This document shows, in pieces, positions 8,458 through 17,897 of a stretch of DNA of 64,000 nt. Origin of the DNA: Cohnella sp. SGD-V74 (GTDB taxonomy: Bacteria > Bacillota > Bacilli > Paenibacillales > Paenibacillaceae); NCBI RefSeq assembly GCF_003001675.1, contig NZ_PVYW01000015.1, forward strand, positions 62,001-126,000, written 5' to 3'. How positions within the stretch are numbered: position 1 is the stretch's first letter; each line of letters opens with the position of its first letter. The position numbers were made by a program, and so were the translations under genes. Below the pieces are notes generated by a model that was given only the letters and a program-made list of their open reading frames with translations, made no database searches and had not been told where the DNA came from.

Positions 8458-9252
8458 TCAGTGCTTTCCGAGTTGCTCCACTTCAGTTAACGGAATTTCT
8501 AGGGTGTCCGCCACTTGTTGCGGAGTAAAACCTTTGGCGAGCATCCGACGGACGATCGCTGCCCGTTCTTCGGCTTTCCCTTCGACTTTGCCTTCTGCCT
8601 TCCCCTTTTCCAAGCCTTCCTTGATTCCGTCCTCGTATCCCCAGCGCCTCCATGCAGGCATCAGTTCCATCAATTTCACCCTTTCCTTCGGATGGTCTTA
8701 AGCCGAACGCATTTCTCTTTTCTCCTTCTCATTGTATCCCATTTTGACCAAGAGCGCAGCAGCCACCGGGTTCTCCGAAGCGATAAACCGTCTCCAATCC
8801 AACGTTCTCAGCTCGACTTTCAGAAACTTGAAACGGACGATCTCGTGATCGGGAATGCCCATGACGAACGTATCCGGGTCCTCCGCCCCTTCCTCCGCCG
8901 TGAAAATGGCAATCGGAATAATGAGCCGGTGCTGATTGCGATGGCGCTCGAACAAGCGGCTGAAGTAAATAAACATCCGTTCATGAAAGTCCTTCTGACG
9001 ATACGACTGAGGTTCCATATGCAAGAGGATGTAGGCGTCGAGCGCTTTATAGCGGGTTTCCAGCAGCAAATCGAGCGTTTTGGCTTCTTCGCCGACGACG
9101 TCCACGAGCAGCTCCTGCATCAAAAAGCGGGTATGGCGATGATCCAGCAACGAGCTTAGCTCCGGAAAAAAGAGCTCGATAAACTCCGCGAAAAACGTCT
9201 GAAGCAATTTCTTGAGCGCTTCGTCGTGCGGTTTGGCTTTTTTCTCGCTCAT
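8458..9252 (-). pseudogene. Rpn-family (PD-(D/E)XK) nuclease/transposase-like gene split by an in-frame stop
   Basis: The segment 8698-9252 encodes 184 residues of an Rpn recombination-promoting nuclease: the opening HDEALKKLLQTFFAEFIELF and the catalytic region around LDLLLETRYKALDAYILLHM and EPQS. A TAA at 8698-8700 ends it. The same frame resumes at once and runs 73 codons (from 8679), giving the family's C-terminal tail: LMELMPAWRRWGYEDGIKEG, a Lys/Glu/Gly-rich coil and a helix. About 60 residues usually present between the two parts are absent, so an internal deletion probably accompanied the stop. The two pieces could still be made as separate proteins, but I treat the gene as broken. 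Confidence 0.78.
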
Positions 9253-9283
9253 CCGTATTCCTCACCTTCTTCGTGGTCCGTTC

Positions 9284-9329
9284 AAAACAAAACGCCGCCC
9301 GCTCCCTCGTTAAAGGGAACAAGCGGCGT
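9284..9329 (-). terminator. Terminator after argH
   Basis: On the minus strand ACGCCGC and GCGGCGT pair, with an inner CCCT/AGGG pairing, followed by TTTTGTTTT. It lies 70-115 bp after the argH stop and closes the argG-argH unit. Confidence 0.75.
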
Positions 9330-9399
9330 GTGCTTCACGGCCGTATCTTTGTATTGACTCCATATTACCGGATACCGGTGCCTGTGAACAGGCCTATTT

Positions 9400-10815
9400 T
9401 TATTGGCTTTTCTGCTCGTACTCCTCGACCCATTGCGCCGTACGGGACAGCTCAGCTTCGGCGCGCGAGATAGCGGCTTCCACCTGCGGAGTCGCCGTAC
9501 CGCCGTAGACGTCGCGGGCGTTGACGACCGCTTCCGGCTGAAGCACGGCGTAGATCCGATCGTCGAACAAGTCGGAGAACTGCTTGAACTCGTCCAGCGT
9601 CAGGTCGAGCAGGAACTTGTTCTGTTGGATGCAATACAGCACCGTCTTGCCGATGACTTCATGCGCTTGGCGGAAAGGCAGACCTTTGCCAACGAGGAAG
9701 TCGGCGATGTCCGTCGCGTTGGAGAAGTCCTGATCGACGGCGCGGCGCATCCGGTCCTTGCGCACCTTCATCGTCTCGATCATGGAGGCAAACAACTGGA
9801 GCGCTCCTTGAAGCGTCTTGACCGTGTCGAACATGCCTTCCTTGTCTTCCTGCATATCCTTGTTGTACGCGAGCGGCAGCGACTTCAGCACGGTCAACAG
9901 GCCGACTAGGTTGCCGTAGACGCGGCCGGTCTTGCCGCGAACCAGCTCGGGCACGTCGGGGTTCTTCTTCTGCGGCATGATGCTGGAGCCGGTGCAGAAG
10001 GCGTCGTCGAGCTCGACGAACTGGAACTCGGTGCTCGACCAGAGGATCAGCTCTTCGCTCAGGCGCGACAAGTGCGTCATGATCAGCGAAGCGCCGGCAA
10101 GAAACTCGACGATGAAGTCGCGGTCGCTGACGGCGTCGAGGCTGTTCTCATAGACGCGTCCGAAGTTAAGCAGCTCGGCCGTAAAATGACGGTCGATCGC
10201 GAACGTCGTACCGGCCAGCGCGCCTGCCCCGAGCGGCAGCGCGTCGATGCGCTTGTAGCTGTCCTGCAGACGCTCGATATCGCGGCCGAACATCGACACA
10301 TAAGCCATCAGGTGATGCGCGAACAGGATCGGCTGCGCCCGCTGAAGATGCGTGTAGCCCGGCACGATCGTGTCGAGGTTCTGCTTGGCTTGTCCGATCA
10401 GCGCCGCCTGGAGCTTGCGCAGCATCTCGACGAACTCGACGACGCGCTTGCGCAGATACAGGTGCATGTCGGTCGCTACCTGATCGTTGCGGCTGCGTCC
10501 GGTGTGCAGCTTGCCTCCGACCGGGCCGACTTCTTCGATCAGCGCTTTCTCGATGTTCATATGGATATCCTCGTCGGCGATCAGAAACTGCTGCTCGCCG
10601 CTGCGGATTTTCTCGCGAACCTTCAACAGGCCGGCCTTGATCGTCTCCACGTCCTCCGCCGGGAGAATGCCGCACTTGCCGAGCATCGTCACGTGTGCCA
10701 GGCTGCCCTGAATGTCTTCCTCGGCCAGTTCCTTGTCGAACGTGATCGATGCCGTATATTCTTCCACCAGTTGGTCCGTTTGCTTCGTGAAACGGCCCCC
10801 CCACAGCTTGCTCAT
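9400..10815 (-). CDS. argH: Argininosuccinate lyase
   Basis: This 471-residue enzyme performs the last step of arginine synthesis, splitting argininosuccinate into arginine and fumarate in the cytoplasm. It begins MSKLWGGRFTKQTDQLVEEY. I chose the ATG at 10815 over an upstream ATG at 10896 because family proteins begin with this W-GGRF segment and GAGAGGGG lies about 10 nt before it. The lyase-superfamily signature GSSIMPQKKNPD is present, with the catalytic serine in the mobile loop; HTGRSRNDQVATD and the TxLQ-H-AQP region also fit. It lies 147 bp after argG and ends before a terminator. Confidence 0.98.
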   Translation of the reverse strand: MSKLWGGRFTKQTDQLVEEYTASITFDKELAEEDIQGSLAHVTMLGKCGILPAEDVETIKAGLLKVREKIRSGEQQFLIADEDIHMNIEKALIEEVGPVGGKLHTGRSRNDQVATDMHLYLRKRVVEFVEMLRKLQAALIGQAKQNLDTIVPGYTHLQRAQPILFAHHLMAYVSMFGRDIERLQDSYKRIDALPLGAGALAGTTFAIDRHFTAELLNFGRVYENSLDAVSDRDFIVEFLAGASLIMTHLSRLSEELILWSSTEFQFVELDDAFCTGSSIMPQKKNPDVPELVRGKTGRVYGNLVGLLTVLKSLPLAYNKDMQEDKEGMFDTVKTLQGALQLFASMIETMKVRKDRMRRAVDQDFSNATDIADFLVGKGLPFRQAHEVIGKTVLYCIQQNKFLLDLTLDEFKQFSDLFDDRIYAVLQPEAVVNARDVYGGTATPQVEAAISRAEAELSRTAQWVEEYEQKSQ

Positions 10816-10898
10816 AATCCGAATTCCCCTCTCTTCTGGTAACCCGCTCTGAACGGCAAAAGGGGAGCGCCGCGCGGCGAAGGTGCCTCCCGTCATGG

Positions 10899-10913
10899 CC
10901 CCGCCTTGCGGGG
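10899..10913. repeat. GC-rich hairpin between argG and argH
   Basis: CCCCGC and GCGGGG around a 3-nt loop lie in the 147-bp argG-argH gap, close to a second GC palindrome (GCCGCGCGGC) at about 10870. There is no T-run. It may tune readthrough or mRNA stability; the role is unknown. Confidence 0.4.
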
Positions 10914-10962
10914 GATGGTTCGGCAGGCTTCGGGCGCGGTTCTCCCTTTTGCACTTTATCGA

Positions 10963-12201
10963 TTAAATGCCGGAAGCTCCGTTGACGCCGGAAGATACCT
11001 TCAGGCGCAAAGCGTTCAGGCGGATAAAGCCGGTAGCGTCGCCTTGATCGTACGCTTGCGTAGGATCGGCCTCCATCGTCGCGATGTGCGGGTTGTAGAG
11101 GCTGACCGGGCTTTTCAGTCCGGCGGCGATGATGTTGCCCTTGTACAGCTTGAGACGGACGGTGCCCGTCACGTTCTTCTGGCTCTCATTCACGAGCGCT
11201 TGGATGGCCAGGCGCTCCGGCGCGAACCAGAAGCCGTTGTACACGAGAGAGCTGTATTTGGAGATCAAGGAATCGCGCAGGTGCATGACGTCGCGATCCA
11301 TGGTCAGGGACTCGATTTTGCGATGTGCCGTAAATAGGATGCTCCCGCCGGGGGTTTCGTACACGCCGCGGCTCTTCATGCCGACGAAGCGGTTCTCCAC
11401 CATATCGACGCGGCCGATGCCGTGCTTGCCGCCAACCTCGTTCAGCTTCTCCATAACCGCGAGCGGATCGAGGCGTTCGCCGTTGATCGCTACGCAGTCG
11501 CCTGCTTCGAAGTCAAGCTCGATATACTCGGCTTCGTCCGGGGCTCTCTCCGGGGAGACGCTGAGCACGTACATTTCCTCGACTTCCGGCGCGCTAGGAT
11601 CGAACCAAGGGTCCTCCAGCATGCCGCTCTCGAAGCTGATGTGCAGCAGGTTGCGGTCCGTCGAATATGGCTTGGCGGCCGAAGCCTGAACCGGAATGCC
11701 ATGCTTCTCGGCATAGGCGATCATCTCGGCGCGGCCCGGGAACGCGGCGCGGAACGCCTCGTCGCGCCAAGGCGCGATGACCTCGATGTTCGGAGCAAGA
11801 GCGGCGGCCGTCAGCTCGAAGCGGACTTGGTCGTTGCCTTTGCCTGTAGCGCCGTGCGCGATGGCTGTTGCGCCTTCTGCAAGGGCGATCTCGACCATGC
11901 GCTTGGCGATCAGCGGACGCGCGATGCTCGTGCCGAGCAGGTATTGCCCCTCGTAGAGGGCGCCTGCCTGGAACATCGGGAAGATGAAGTCCTTCGCGAA
12001 TTCGGCGCGAAGATCGTCGATGTAGACTTTGGACGCGCCGGTCTTGAGGGCTTTCTCCTCAAGGCCGTCCAGTTCGTCCTTCTGGCCGATGTCGGCGGTG
12101 AAAGTGATGATCTCGGCGTCGTACGTTTCTTTCAACCACGTCAGGATGACCGAGGTGTCCAGCCCGCCGGAGTAGGCCAGCACGATTTTGTTCTTTGCCA
12201 T
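10963..12201 (-). CDS. argG: Argininosuccinate synthase
   Basis: This 412-residue ATP-dependent ligase joins citrulline and aspartate. The PP-loop AYSGGLDTSVILTWL is at the N terminus, and the citrulline/aspartate-binding segments HGATGKGNDQVRFE and GSILFTAHRKIESLTMDRD follow. Length matches the family. It begins 124 bp after argF, with AAGGAG before the ATG, so it may have its own promoter as well as readthrough from the argCJBDF unit. argH follows in the same direction. Confidence 0.98.
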   Translation of the reverse strand: MAKNKIVLAYSGGLDTSVILTWLKETYDAEIITFTADIGQKDELDGLEEKALKTGASKVYIDDLRAEFAKDFIFPMFQAGALYEGQYLLGTSIARPLIAKRMVEIALAEGATAIAHGATGKGNDQVRFELTAAALAPNIEVIAPWRDEAFRAAFPGRAEMIAYAEKHGIPVQASAAKPYSTDRNLLHISFESGMLEDPWFDPSAPEVEEMYVLSVSPERAPDEAEYIELDFEAGDCVAINGERLDPLAVMEKLNEVGGKHGIGRVDMVENRFVGMKSRGVYETPGGSILFTAHRKIESLTMDRDVMHLRDSLISKYSSLVYNGFWFAPERLAIQALVNESQKNVTGTVRLKLYKGNIIAAGLKSPVSLYNPHIATMEADPTQAYDQGDATGFIRLNALRLKVSSGVNGASGI

Positions 12202-12325
12202 GGAAATTGGAAGCTCCTTTGAACTCGAGTATAGAAGTGCATGATTGATTTCAACATTCGTTCGGCGCGAGCCGTTACGATTAGGGGATCGACGATGCTT
12301 GGCTTGGAGCTCCGTGGAGCGTCAC

Positions 12326-13291
12326 CTACATGACCGCGGCCATGATTGCTTTCTGAGCGTGCAGGCGATTCTCAGCTTCGTCGAAAATAACGGAGTTCGG
12401 GCCGTCGATGACGCCCTCCGACACTTCCTCGCCGCGGTGAGCAGGCAGGCAGTGCATAAACAGGTAGTCCGGCTTCGCGTATTTCACGAGCTCTTCGTTT
12501 ACCTGATAGTTCGCGAACGCCTTCTCGCGCTCCTTCTGCTCCTCTTCGAAGCCCATGCTCGCCCATACGTCGGTGTAGACGATGTCCGCGCCTTCGATCG
12601 CTTCGCGAGGGTCGCGCAGAATACGCACGCTGCCTCCGGTTTCCTCCGCCGCCTCGATCGAAGACTTGACGGATCTCTCGGACGGATCGTAGCCTTCCGG
12701 GGAAGCGCTGGAGAAGTGCATGCCCAGCTTGGCCGCGCCCATCATCAGCGAGTGAAGCACGTTGTTGCCGTCGCCTATGTAGGCAACCTTCAGCCCTTCC
12801 AGCTTGCCTTTATGCTCCAAAGCCGTCTGGTAATCCGCCAGCGCCTGGCAAGGGTGGGATTGGTCCGACAGCGCGTTGATGACCGGGATCGTCGCTCCGC
12901 GCGCCAGCTCTACGACGTTGCGGTGCCCGAACGTCCGCAGGATCATGCCGTCCAGATACCGGGACATGACTTGAGCGGTGTCGAGAATCGTCTCGCCGCG
13001 GCCCATCTGAATGTCGTTGCGGCTCAGGAACAGCGCTTGGCCGCCGAGCTGGTACATGCCGACTTCGAAGGATACGCGCGTGCGCGTAGACGATTTCTCG
13101 AAAATCATGCCAAGAGATTTGCCTTTCAGCGGCTGGTACACTTCTCCGGCTTTGTGCTTGCGCTTGATCTCGATCGCGAGATCGAGCAAGTACCGGATTT
13201 CTTCCGGCGAGTAGTCCACCAGACCAAGAAAATCGCGGCCTTTCAGTTGTGCTGCAATCTGTTCCAGGTTCGCTGCCGTAGTCAAGGGCAA
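12326..13291 (-). CDS. argF: Ornithine carbamoyltransferase
   Basis: This 321-residue enzyme makes citrulline from ornithine and carbamoyl phosphate. The carbamoyl-phosphate motif SSTRTRVSFE, the HPCQALADYQ motif and the ornithine/catalytic loop HCLPAHRGEE are all intact. It is the last gene of the argCJBDF run (51 bp after argD). No carA/carB genes for arginine-specific carbamoyl phosphate synthetase are seen in the window. Confidence 0.98.
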   Translation of the reverse strand: MPLTTAANLEQIAAQLKGRDFLGLVDYSPEEIRYLLDLAIEIKRKHKAGEVYQPLKGKSLGMIFEKSSTRTRVSFEVGMYQLGGQALFLSRNDIQMGRGETILDTAQVMSRYLDGMILRTFGHRNVVELARGATIPVINALSDQSHPCQALADYQTALEHKGKLEGLKVAYIGDGNNVLHSLMMGAAKLGMHFSSASPEGYDPSERSVKSSIEAAEETGGSVRILRDPREAIEGADIVYTDVWASMGFEEEQKEREKAFANYQVNEELVKYAKPDYLFMHCLPAHRGEEVSEGVIDGPNSVIFDEAENRLHAQKAIMAAVM

Positions 13292-13342
13292 ACCCTCCTT
13301 CTCTATTTGCGAAGCCGCGGCCGGCGCCGCAGCTTGTTGGAA

Positions 13343-14533
13343 TTACGAATTGGTCGTCTTTGCAGCGGCCTGCTCCGTAAGCACGGTTGCGATCAGCGCG
13401 ACCGCCTCGTCGATCTCATCGTGAGTAACGAGCAGGTTCGGCAGCAGCCGAATGACGTTCGGCCCGGCCGGCACGACGAGCAATCCGCGCTTGTGCAGCT
13501 CAGCGATCGCTTCGCCCGCAGGAGCGTGGCACAAAATGCCGATCAGCAGCCCTTTGCCGCGCACCTGATCAACGTTCGGCAAGCCCGCAAGCTTCTCCTG
13601 AAGCTGGCCGATCAAATATTCGGAAGCCTCGGCCGCCTTGTCGGCGACCTTCTCCTTAAGCATCGTCTCAATCGTAGCGGCGACGACCGCCATCGCGATC
13701 GGCGTACCGCCAAATGTCGTCGCGTGAGCGCCCGGTACGAACGCCGGCTTCACATGCGCTTTGGCCAGCATCGCGCCGACGGGGAAACCGCTGCCGATGC
13801 CCTTGGCCAAGGTGAAAATGTCCGGTTCGACGTCATAATGCTCGTAGGCGAACAGCTTGCCGGTGCGTCCCATACCCGTCTGAACTTCGTCGACGATCAG
13901 CAGAATGCCGTGACGATCGCACAGCGCGCGCACTTCCCTCAGGAAGTCCTGATCGACGGGGATAACGCCGCCCTCGGCTTGAACGAGCTCAAGCATGATC
14001 GCGGCCGTCTTGTCGTTGATCGCCGCTTCCAATGCCTCCAGATCGTGCAGAGGCACGTGCACGAAGCCTTCCGGAAGCGGAAGGAAGCCTTCCTTCACCT
14101 TGTCTTGCCCGGTCGCGGTCAGCGTGGCAAGCGTGCGTCCGTGGAACGATTGGGTGAAGGTGACGATCTCGTAGCGGTCGCTGCCCTTCAGCTTCTGATG
14201 ATAACGGCGGGTGAGCTTGATCGCCGCCTCGTTCGCCTCCGCGCCGCTGTTGCAGAAGAACACCGCATCGGCGCAGCTGTTGTCTACGAGCAGTTGGGCC
14301 GCCTTCTCCTGTCCCGGGATATGGAACAGGTTGGAGACGTGCCACAGCTGGTCAAGCTGGCCGATCAACGCGTTCTTGACCGCGTCCGGCACGTGGCCGA
14401 GATTCGTTACCGCAAGTCCGCTCATGAAATCAAGGTATTCCTTGCCTTGATCGTCCCACAGGCGGCTGCCCTTCCCCTTCACCAAAGTAATGGGATATCT
14501 CGCATAAGTCGAGAACAACGCGCTGTCACTCAT
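13343..14533 (-). CDS. argD: Acetylornithine aminotransferase
   Basis: This 396-residue class-III PLP aminotransferase converts N-acetylglutamate semialdehyde to N-acetylornithine. The PLP lysine lies in DIFTLAKGIGSGFPVGAML; the cofactor aspartate is in LIVDEVQTGMGRTG. I start at ATG 14533 (MSDSALFSTY) because AAAGGAGAG lies about 6 nt upstream, whereas the ATG 21 bp earlier lies within or before that ribosome site. It is 31 bp from argB and 51 bp from argF. Confidence 0.97.
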   Translation of the reverse strand: MSDSALFSTYARYPITLVKGKGSRLWDDQGKEYLDFMSGLAVTNLGHVPDAVKNALIGQLDQLWHVSNLFHIPGQEKAAQLLVDNSCADAVFFCNSGAEANEAAIKLTRRYHQKLKGSDRYEIVTFTQSFHGRTLATLTATGQDKVKEGFLPLPEGFVHVPLHDLEALEAAINDKTAAIMLELVQAEGGVIPVDQDFLREVRALCDRHGILLIVDEVQTGMGRTGKLFAYEHYDVEPDIFTLAKGIGSGFPVGAMLAKAHVKPAFVPGAHATTFGGTPIAMAVVAATIETMLKEKVADKAAEASEYLIGQLQEKLAGLPNVDQVRGKGLLIGILCHAPAGEAIAELHKRGLLVVPAGPNVIRLLPNLLVTHDEIDEAVALIATVLTEQAAAKTTNS

Positions 14534-14564
14534 ACCGATCTCTCCTTTTTTCACCCGTGTGGCC

Positions 14565-15356
14565 TTACGCCCTTACGATCCGGGTTCCGATGTCGCCCTC
14601 CGTCAGCGCCCGGCTGAGCACCCGCTCCGCCGCGCCGTCCACGATCCGAACTTCCTTGACGTTGCCGTGCAGACAGCTCATGGCCGCTCTGACCTTCGGA
14701 ATCATGCCGCCGTAGATTTCGCCGCTGGCGATCATCTCTTCGATGTCCGCGAAAGTCACGACGGGCAGAACCCGCTTCTCCCCGTTCACCGTACGCATAA
14801 TGCCCGGCACGTCGGTCACGACGATCATCGTCTCGACGCCGAGCGAGGAAGCGACCGCTCCAGCGGCCGTATCCGCATTGATGTTGTATCGCTGTCCGCT
14901 CTCGTCGATGCCGATCGGCGCGATGACGGGCAGGTAGCCGAGCCCGATGACGCCTTCGACCAGCGCCGCGTTCACGCCGACGACGTCGCCGACATGACCG
15001 ATCTCATCCGCATTGGCGACCGGCTTCGCGACAATTAGCTTGCCGTCCGTTCCAGACAAGCCAAGCGACTGCGCCCCGTTCTGCTGCAGCTTGCGCACGA
15101 TCTCCTTGTTGATGCGTCCCGCCAGCACCATCTCGACGACGTCAAGCGTCGCCTCGTCGGTGACGCGCAGCCCGTTCACGAATCGGCTCTCGATGCCCAG
15201 CTTGCCGAGCGTCTCGTTAATGGCGGGACCGCCTCCATGCACGATAACCGGCTCGACGCCGCTCTCCTGCAAGCTCCGCAAATCCTCAAAAAAAACATCC
15301 GGCAGCGCCGCCAAGGTGCTCCCGCCGCATTTCATCACAAATCGCTGTTTGCCCAT
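14565..15356 (-). CDS. argB: Acetylglutamate kinase
   Basis: This 263-residue amino-acid kinase phosphorylates N-acetylglutamate. It has the N-terminal VMKCGGSTLA loop, the VIVHGGGPAINETL glycine motif and the C-terminal ATP segment with GGMIPKVRAAM. The ribosome site AAGGAGAG precedes the ATG. It lies 13 bp after argJ. It lacks the N-terminal helical extension found in arginine-inhibited hexameric forms, so it may be the arginine-insensitive kind; this fits a cyclic pathway with a bifunctional ArgJ, but is inference. Confidence 0.97.
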   Translation of the reverse strand: MGKQRFVMKCGGSTLAALPDVFFEDLRSLQESGVEPVIVHGGGPAINETLGKLGIESRFVNGLRVTDEATLDVVEMVLAGRINKEIVRKLQQNGAQSLGLSGTDGKLIVAKPVANADEIGHVGDVVGVNAALVEGVIGLGYLPVIAPIGIDESGQRYNINADTAAGAVASSLGVETMIVVTDVPGIMRTVNGEKRVLPVVTFADIEEMIASGEIYGGMIPKVRAAMSCLHGNVKEVRIVDGAAERVLSRALTEGDIGTRIVRA

Positions 15357-15369
15357 GCGCCTGCTCTCC

Positions 15370-16599
15370 TTACGTCCGATACGCGGCGTTGATGCGCACG
15401 TAATCGTACGTCAGATCGCAGCCCCACGCCGTCGCCTTGCCGCTTCCCATGTTGAGGTCTACATGGATGCCGACGGTATCGCCTTTTAAGTATTCCAATG
15501 CTATCTCTTCGTCGAAAGGAACCGGACGGGACTGCTCCAATACGACGATGTCGCCCAGACGAATGTCGACCGTCGCCACGTTCACCGGCACGCCCGCGCG
15601 GCCGACGGCGGCGATGATGCGCCCCCAGTTGGCGTCCGCTCCGTACACGGCCGACTTCACCAGGCTGGAGCCGATGATCGTCTTGGCGATCGCCTGCGCG
15701 GCATCGTCGCTGTCCGCGCCGACGACCGTCGTCTCGATGAGCTTGGTCGCGCCTTCGCCGTCGCGGGCGATCGCTTTGGCCAGTTCCGTGCAGACGTGCC
15801 GCAATCCATCAACGAATGCCGCAAAGTCGGGATGAGCCCGGGTCAACTCATCGTTGTCCGCAAGCCCGCTGGCCAGTGCGACAAGCATGTCGTTCGTGCT
15901 CGTATCGCCGTCCACCGTAATCATGTTAAAGCTCACGTTCGTCACTTCGCGCAGAAGCTCCTGCAACAGCGGGGAGCCGATTTTGGCATCCGTCGTCACG
16001 AAGCCGAGCATCGTCGCCATGTTCGGATGGATCATTCCCGAACCTTTGGCCGCTCCCGCGACCGTTACTTGCTTGCCGCCGACCGTCAGCGTCACGCAGC
16101 TTGTTTTTTTCACGAGGTCGGTCGTCAGAATCGCCTGGCAGAAGTCGTCGGAGCCCTGCTCGTCGCTTCGCAGCCGCCCCGGAAGCTTCTCGATGCCCGC
16201 GTTCACGCGGTCCATCTTCAGCAATTCGCCGATCACGCCCGTGGACGCCACAGCCACCTGATCCTTGCTCACGCCGAGCGCTTCCGCCGCGTTCGCCTGC
16301 ATCGTGCGCGCGTCCGCTTCCCCTTGCGCTCCCGTGCACGCATTGGCGTTGCCGCTGTTCACGATGACCGCGCGAAGCAAGCCGCCGCTGGCCAGCGCTT
16401 CCCGCGTCACCAGCAGCGGAGCCGCCTGGAATAGATTCGTCGTATACACGGCGGCGGCCGAAGCCGGAACCTCGCACGCGATGACTCCCAGATCGTGGCG
16501 ATCGGTTTTTTTCAAGCCGCAGTGCAGCCCGCCGGCCTTAAAGCCTTTCGGCGTCGTAACGCCTCCGCCTTCCACGATAACGTAGCTTTGTTTTCCCAT
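15370..16599 (-). CDS. argJ: Glutamate N-acetyltransferase / amino-acid acetyltransferase (ArgJ)
   Basis: This 409-residue enzyme recycles the acetyl group between acetylornithine and glutamate. It has the autocleavage region KGSGMIHPNMATMLGF, in which the chain is cut before the threonine of ATML to give alpha and beta subunits and the catalytic Thr. The substrate region SGNANACTGAQG is present. Whether it also uses acetyl-CoA (bifunctional) cannot be decided by eye, but no argA gene is in the window. It sits 48 bp after argC and 13 bp before argB. Confidence 0.97.
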   Translation of the reverse strand: MGKQSYVIVEGGGVTTPKGFKAGGLHCGLKKTDRHDLGVIACEVPASAAAVYTTNLFQAAPLLVTREALASGGLLRAVIVNSGNANACTGAQGEADARTMQANAAEALGVSKDQVAVASTGVIGELLKMDRVNAGIEKLPGRLRSDEQGSDDFCQAILTTDLVKKTSCVTLTVGGKQVTVAGAAKGSGMIHPNMATMLGFVTTDAKIGSPLLQELLREVTNVSFNMITVDGDTSTNDMLVALASGLADNDELTRAHPDFAAFVDGLRHVCTELAKAIARDGEGATKLIETTVVGADSDDAAQAIAKTIIGSSLVKSAVYGADANWGRIIAAVGRAGVPVNVATVDIRLGDIVVLEQSRPVPFDEEIALEYLKGDTVGIHVDLNMGSGKATAWGCDLTYDYVRINAAYRT

Positions 16600-16647
16600 G
16601 ATATTCGGTCCGTTCCTCTCGTCCGTAAGTAAAGTTTATGCTCTCTA

Positions 16648-17700
16648 TTAGGGATAAACCGGCGTAAACTGAAGTCCAAGCGTCTCGTCCCAGTTCATAA
16701 GCAGGTTCAAGTTCTGGATCGCCTGGCCTGCCGCGCCCTTCACCAGGTTGTCGGTAACGGAGATAATCGTCACGCGCCCGGTTCTCTCGTCGACCGAGAA
16801 GCCGATATCGCAATAGTTCGTGCCGTACACTTCCTTCGTCGCCGGCCAATGTCCGGCAGGGCGAACGCGGACGAACTTGCGCCCTTCGTAAAACTGACGA
16901 TACAATTCGACGAACTCCGCATCGGTGCGCTTCTCCGTCAGCGTGCCGTACATCGTCGACATAATGCCTCTGGTCATCGGCACGAGGTGCGTCGTAAACG
17001 TCGTCACGACCGGCCGGCCGGCCGCTTCGGACAGCACCTGTTCGATCTCGGGCGTGTGCTGATGCTTATTCAGCTTGTATGCCTTAAAGTTTTCGTTGAT
17101 TTCGGAATAATGAGCGCTTAAGTTCAGCCCTCGTCCCGCTCCGGACACGCCGGATTTCGCGTCGATGATGATGCTGTTCGGATCGATCCAGCCGGCTTTC
17201 ACCGCCGGATAGAGACCGAGCAAGGACGTCGTCGTAAAACAGCCCGGGTTGGACACGAAATCAGTCTGTTTCACCAGATCTCCGTACACCTCGGACAGAC
17301 CGTATACCGCGCGGTCTACGAGAGCTTGATCAGCAGGCTCATGTTTGTACCATTGTCTGTACGCATCTCCCGACTTCAGCCGGAAATCCCCAGAGAGGTC
17401 AATTACTTTTAACCCCGCCTCCAGAAACTGAGGGGCCAGCTTAAGGCTGACGCCATGCGGCGTAGCCAGGAAGACGACATCCGCTTTGTCGCGGATCAGT
17501 TCGATATCGAGATCGTCGAGCAGATCGGTGCGGATCTCCGTCAGATGAGGATAACCGTCGGCGATCGGAGCGCCCGCGCTCGACGAGGAAATGACGGACG
17601 TTACGGTCACGTTGGGATGAGACTCCAATAAACGGATGAGTTCGACGCCGCCGTAGCCGGTGGACCCGACAATGGCCGCGCGGATTTGCTTAGCATTCAT
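16648..17700 (-). CDS. argC: N-acetyl-gamma-glutamyl-phosphate reductase
   Basis: This 350-residue NADPH-dependent reductase is the first gene of the arg operon. The Rossmann loop AAIVGSTGYGGVELIRLL is N-terminal and the catalytic cysteine is in FVSNPGCFTTTSLLGLYP. I use ATG 17700 because GGAGG lies 8 nt before it; the upstream ATG at 17715 overlaps that site. A leader of about 180 nt separates it from the ARG-box promoter. The leader has a 6-bp hairpin at 17743-17758 but no T-box core sequence. Confidence 0.97.
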   Translation of the reverse strand: MNAKQIRAAIVGSTGYGGVELIRLLESHPNVTVTSVISSSSAGAPIADGYPHLTEIRTDLLDDLDIELIRDKADVVFLATPHGVSLKLAPQFLEAGLKVIDLSGDFRLKSGDAYRQWYKHEPADQALVDRAVYGLSEVYGDLVKQTDFVSNPGCFTTTSLLGLYPAVKAGWIDPNSIIIDAKSGVSGAGRGLNLSAHYSEINENFKAYKLNKHQHTPEIEQVLSEAAGRPVVTTFTTHLVPMTRGIMSTMYGTLTEKRTDAEFVELYRQFYEGRKFVRVRPAGHWPATKEVYGTNYCDIGFSVDERTGRVTIISVTDNLVKGAAGQAIQNLNLLMNWDETLGLQFTPVYP

Positions 17701-17742
17701 AATAGTATCCTCCATAGCTTAGAAAAGGATGAATCGCCAAGA

Positions 17743-17758
17743 AACGGCTCGCGCCGTT
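17743..17758 (-). repeat. Small hairpin in the argC leader
   Basis: AACGGC and GCCGTT pair around a 4-nt loop about 45 nt before the argC start. It is short and has no U-run. It could be a remnant attenuator or chance. Confidence 0.35.
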
Positions 17759-17879
17759 GTCAGGACTTAGGTTGCGGAAGGCGTTGGCATCCCGCGTAAA
17801 CATTCTCAATTGTAACGGATTACGCTAGGGAATGAAAGATGTTCCTGTGAGGCGTTCTCCGTCGCTCGTTCGATGTGGT

Positions 17880-17897
17880 TGTGTATTATTATACATT
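17880..17897. promoter_or_regulatory. ARG box (ArgR/AhrC operator) on the argC promoter
   Basis: The 18-bp sequence TGTGTATTATTATACATT matches the ARG-box consensus TNTGNATWWWWATNCANA at all defined positions but the last. It covers the -10 element of the argC promoter. A weaker, off-spaced half-match lies at about 17900-17916. ArgR/AhrC bound with arginine should block RNA polymerase here. Confidence 0.8.

Noticed and set aside
12202..12325. ARG box or promoter in the argF-argG gap
   Set aside because: TTGAAA and TATACT occur, but the spacing is 15 nt and the only ARG-like match is poor.
12245..14617. Very long plus-strand open frame (790 codons) antisense to argF/argD
   Set aside because: It is a mirror frame of GC-rich genes with codon-position bias; it has no family resemblance, and argF and argD on the other strand are certain.
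17701..17880. T-box or other riboswitch in the 180-nt argC leader
   Set aside because: I looked for the T-box core (AGGGTGGNACCGCG) and a terminator/antiterminator pair; only a 6-bp hairpin is present.
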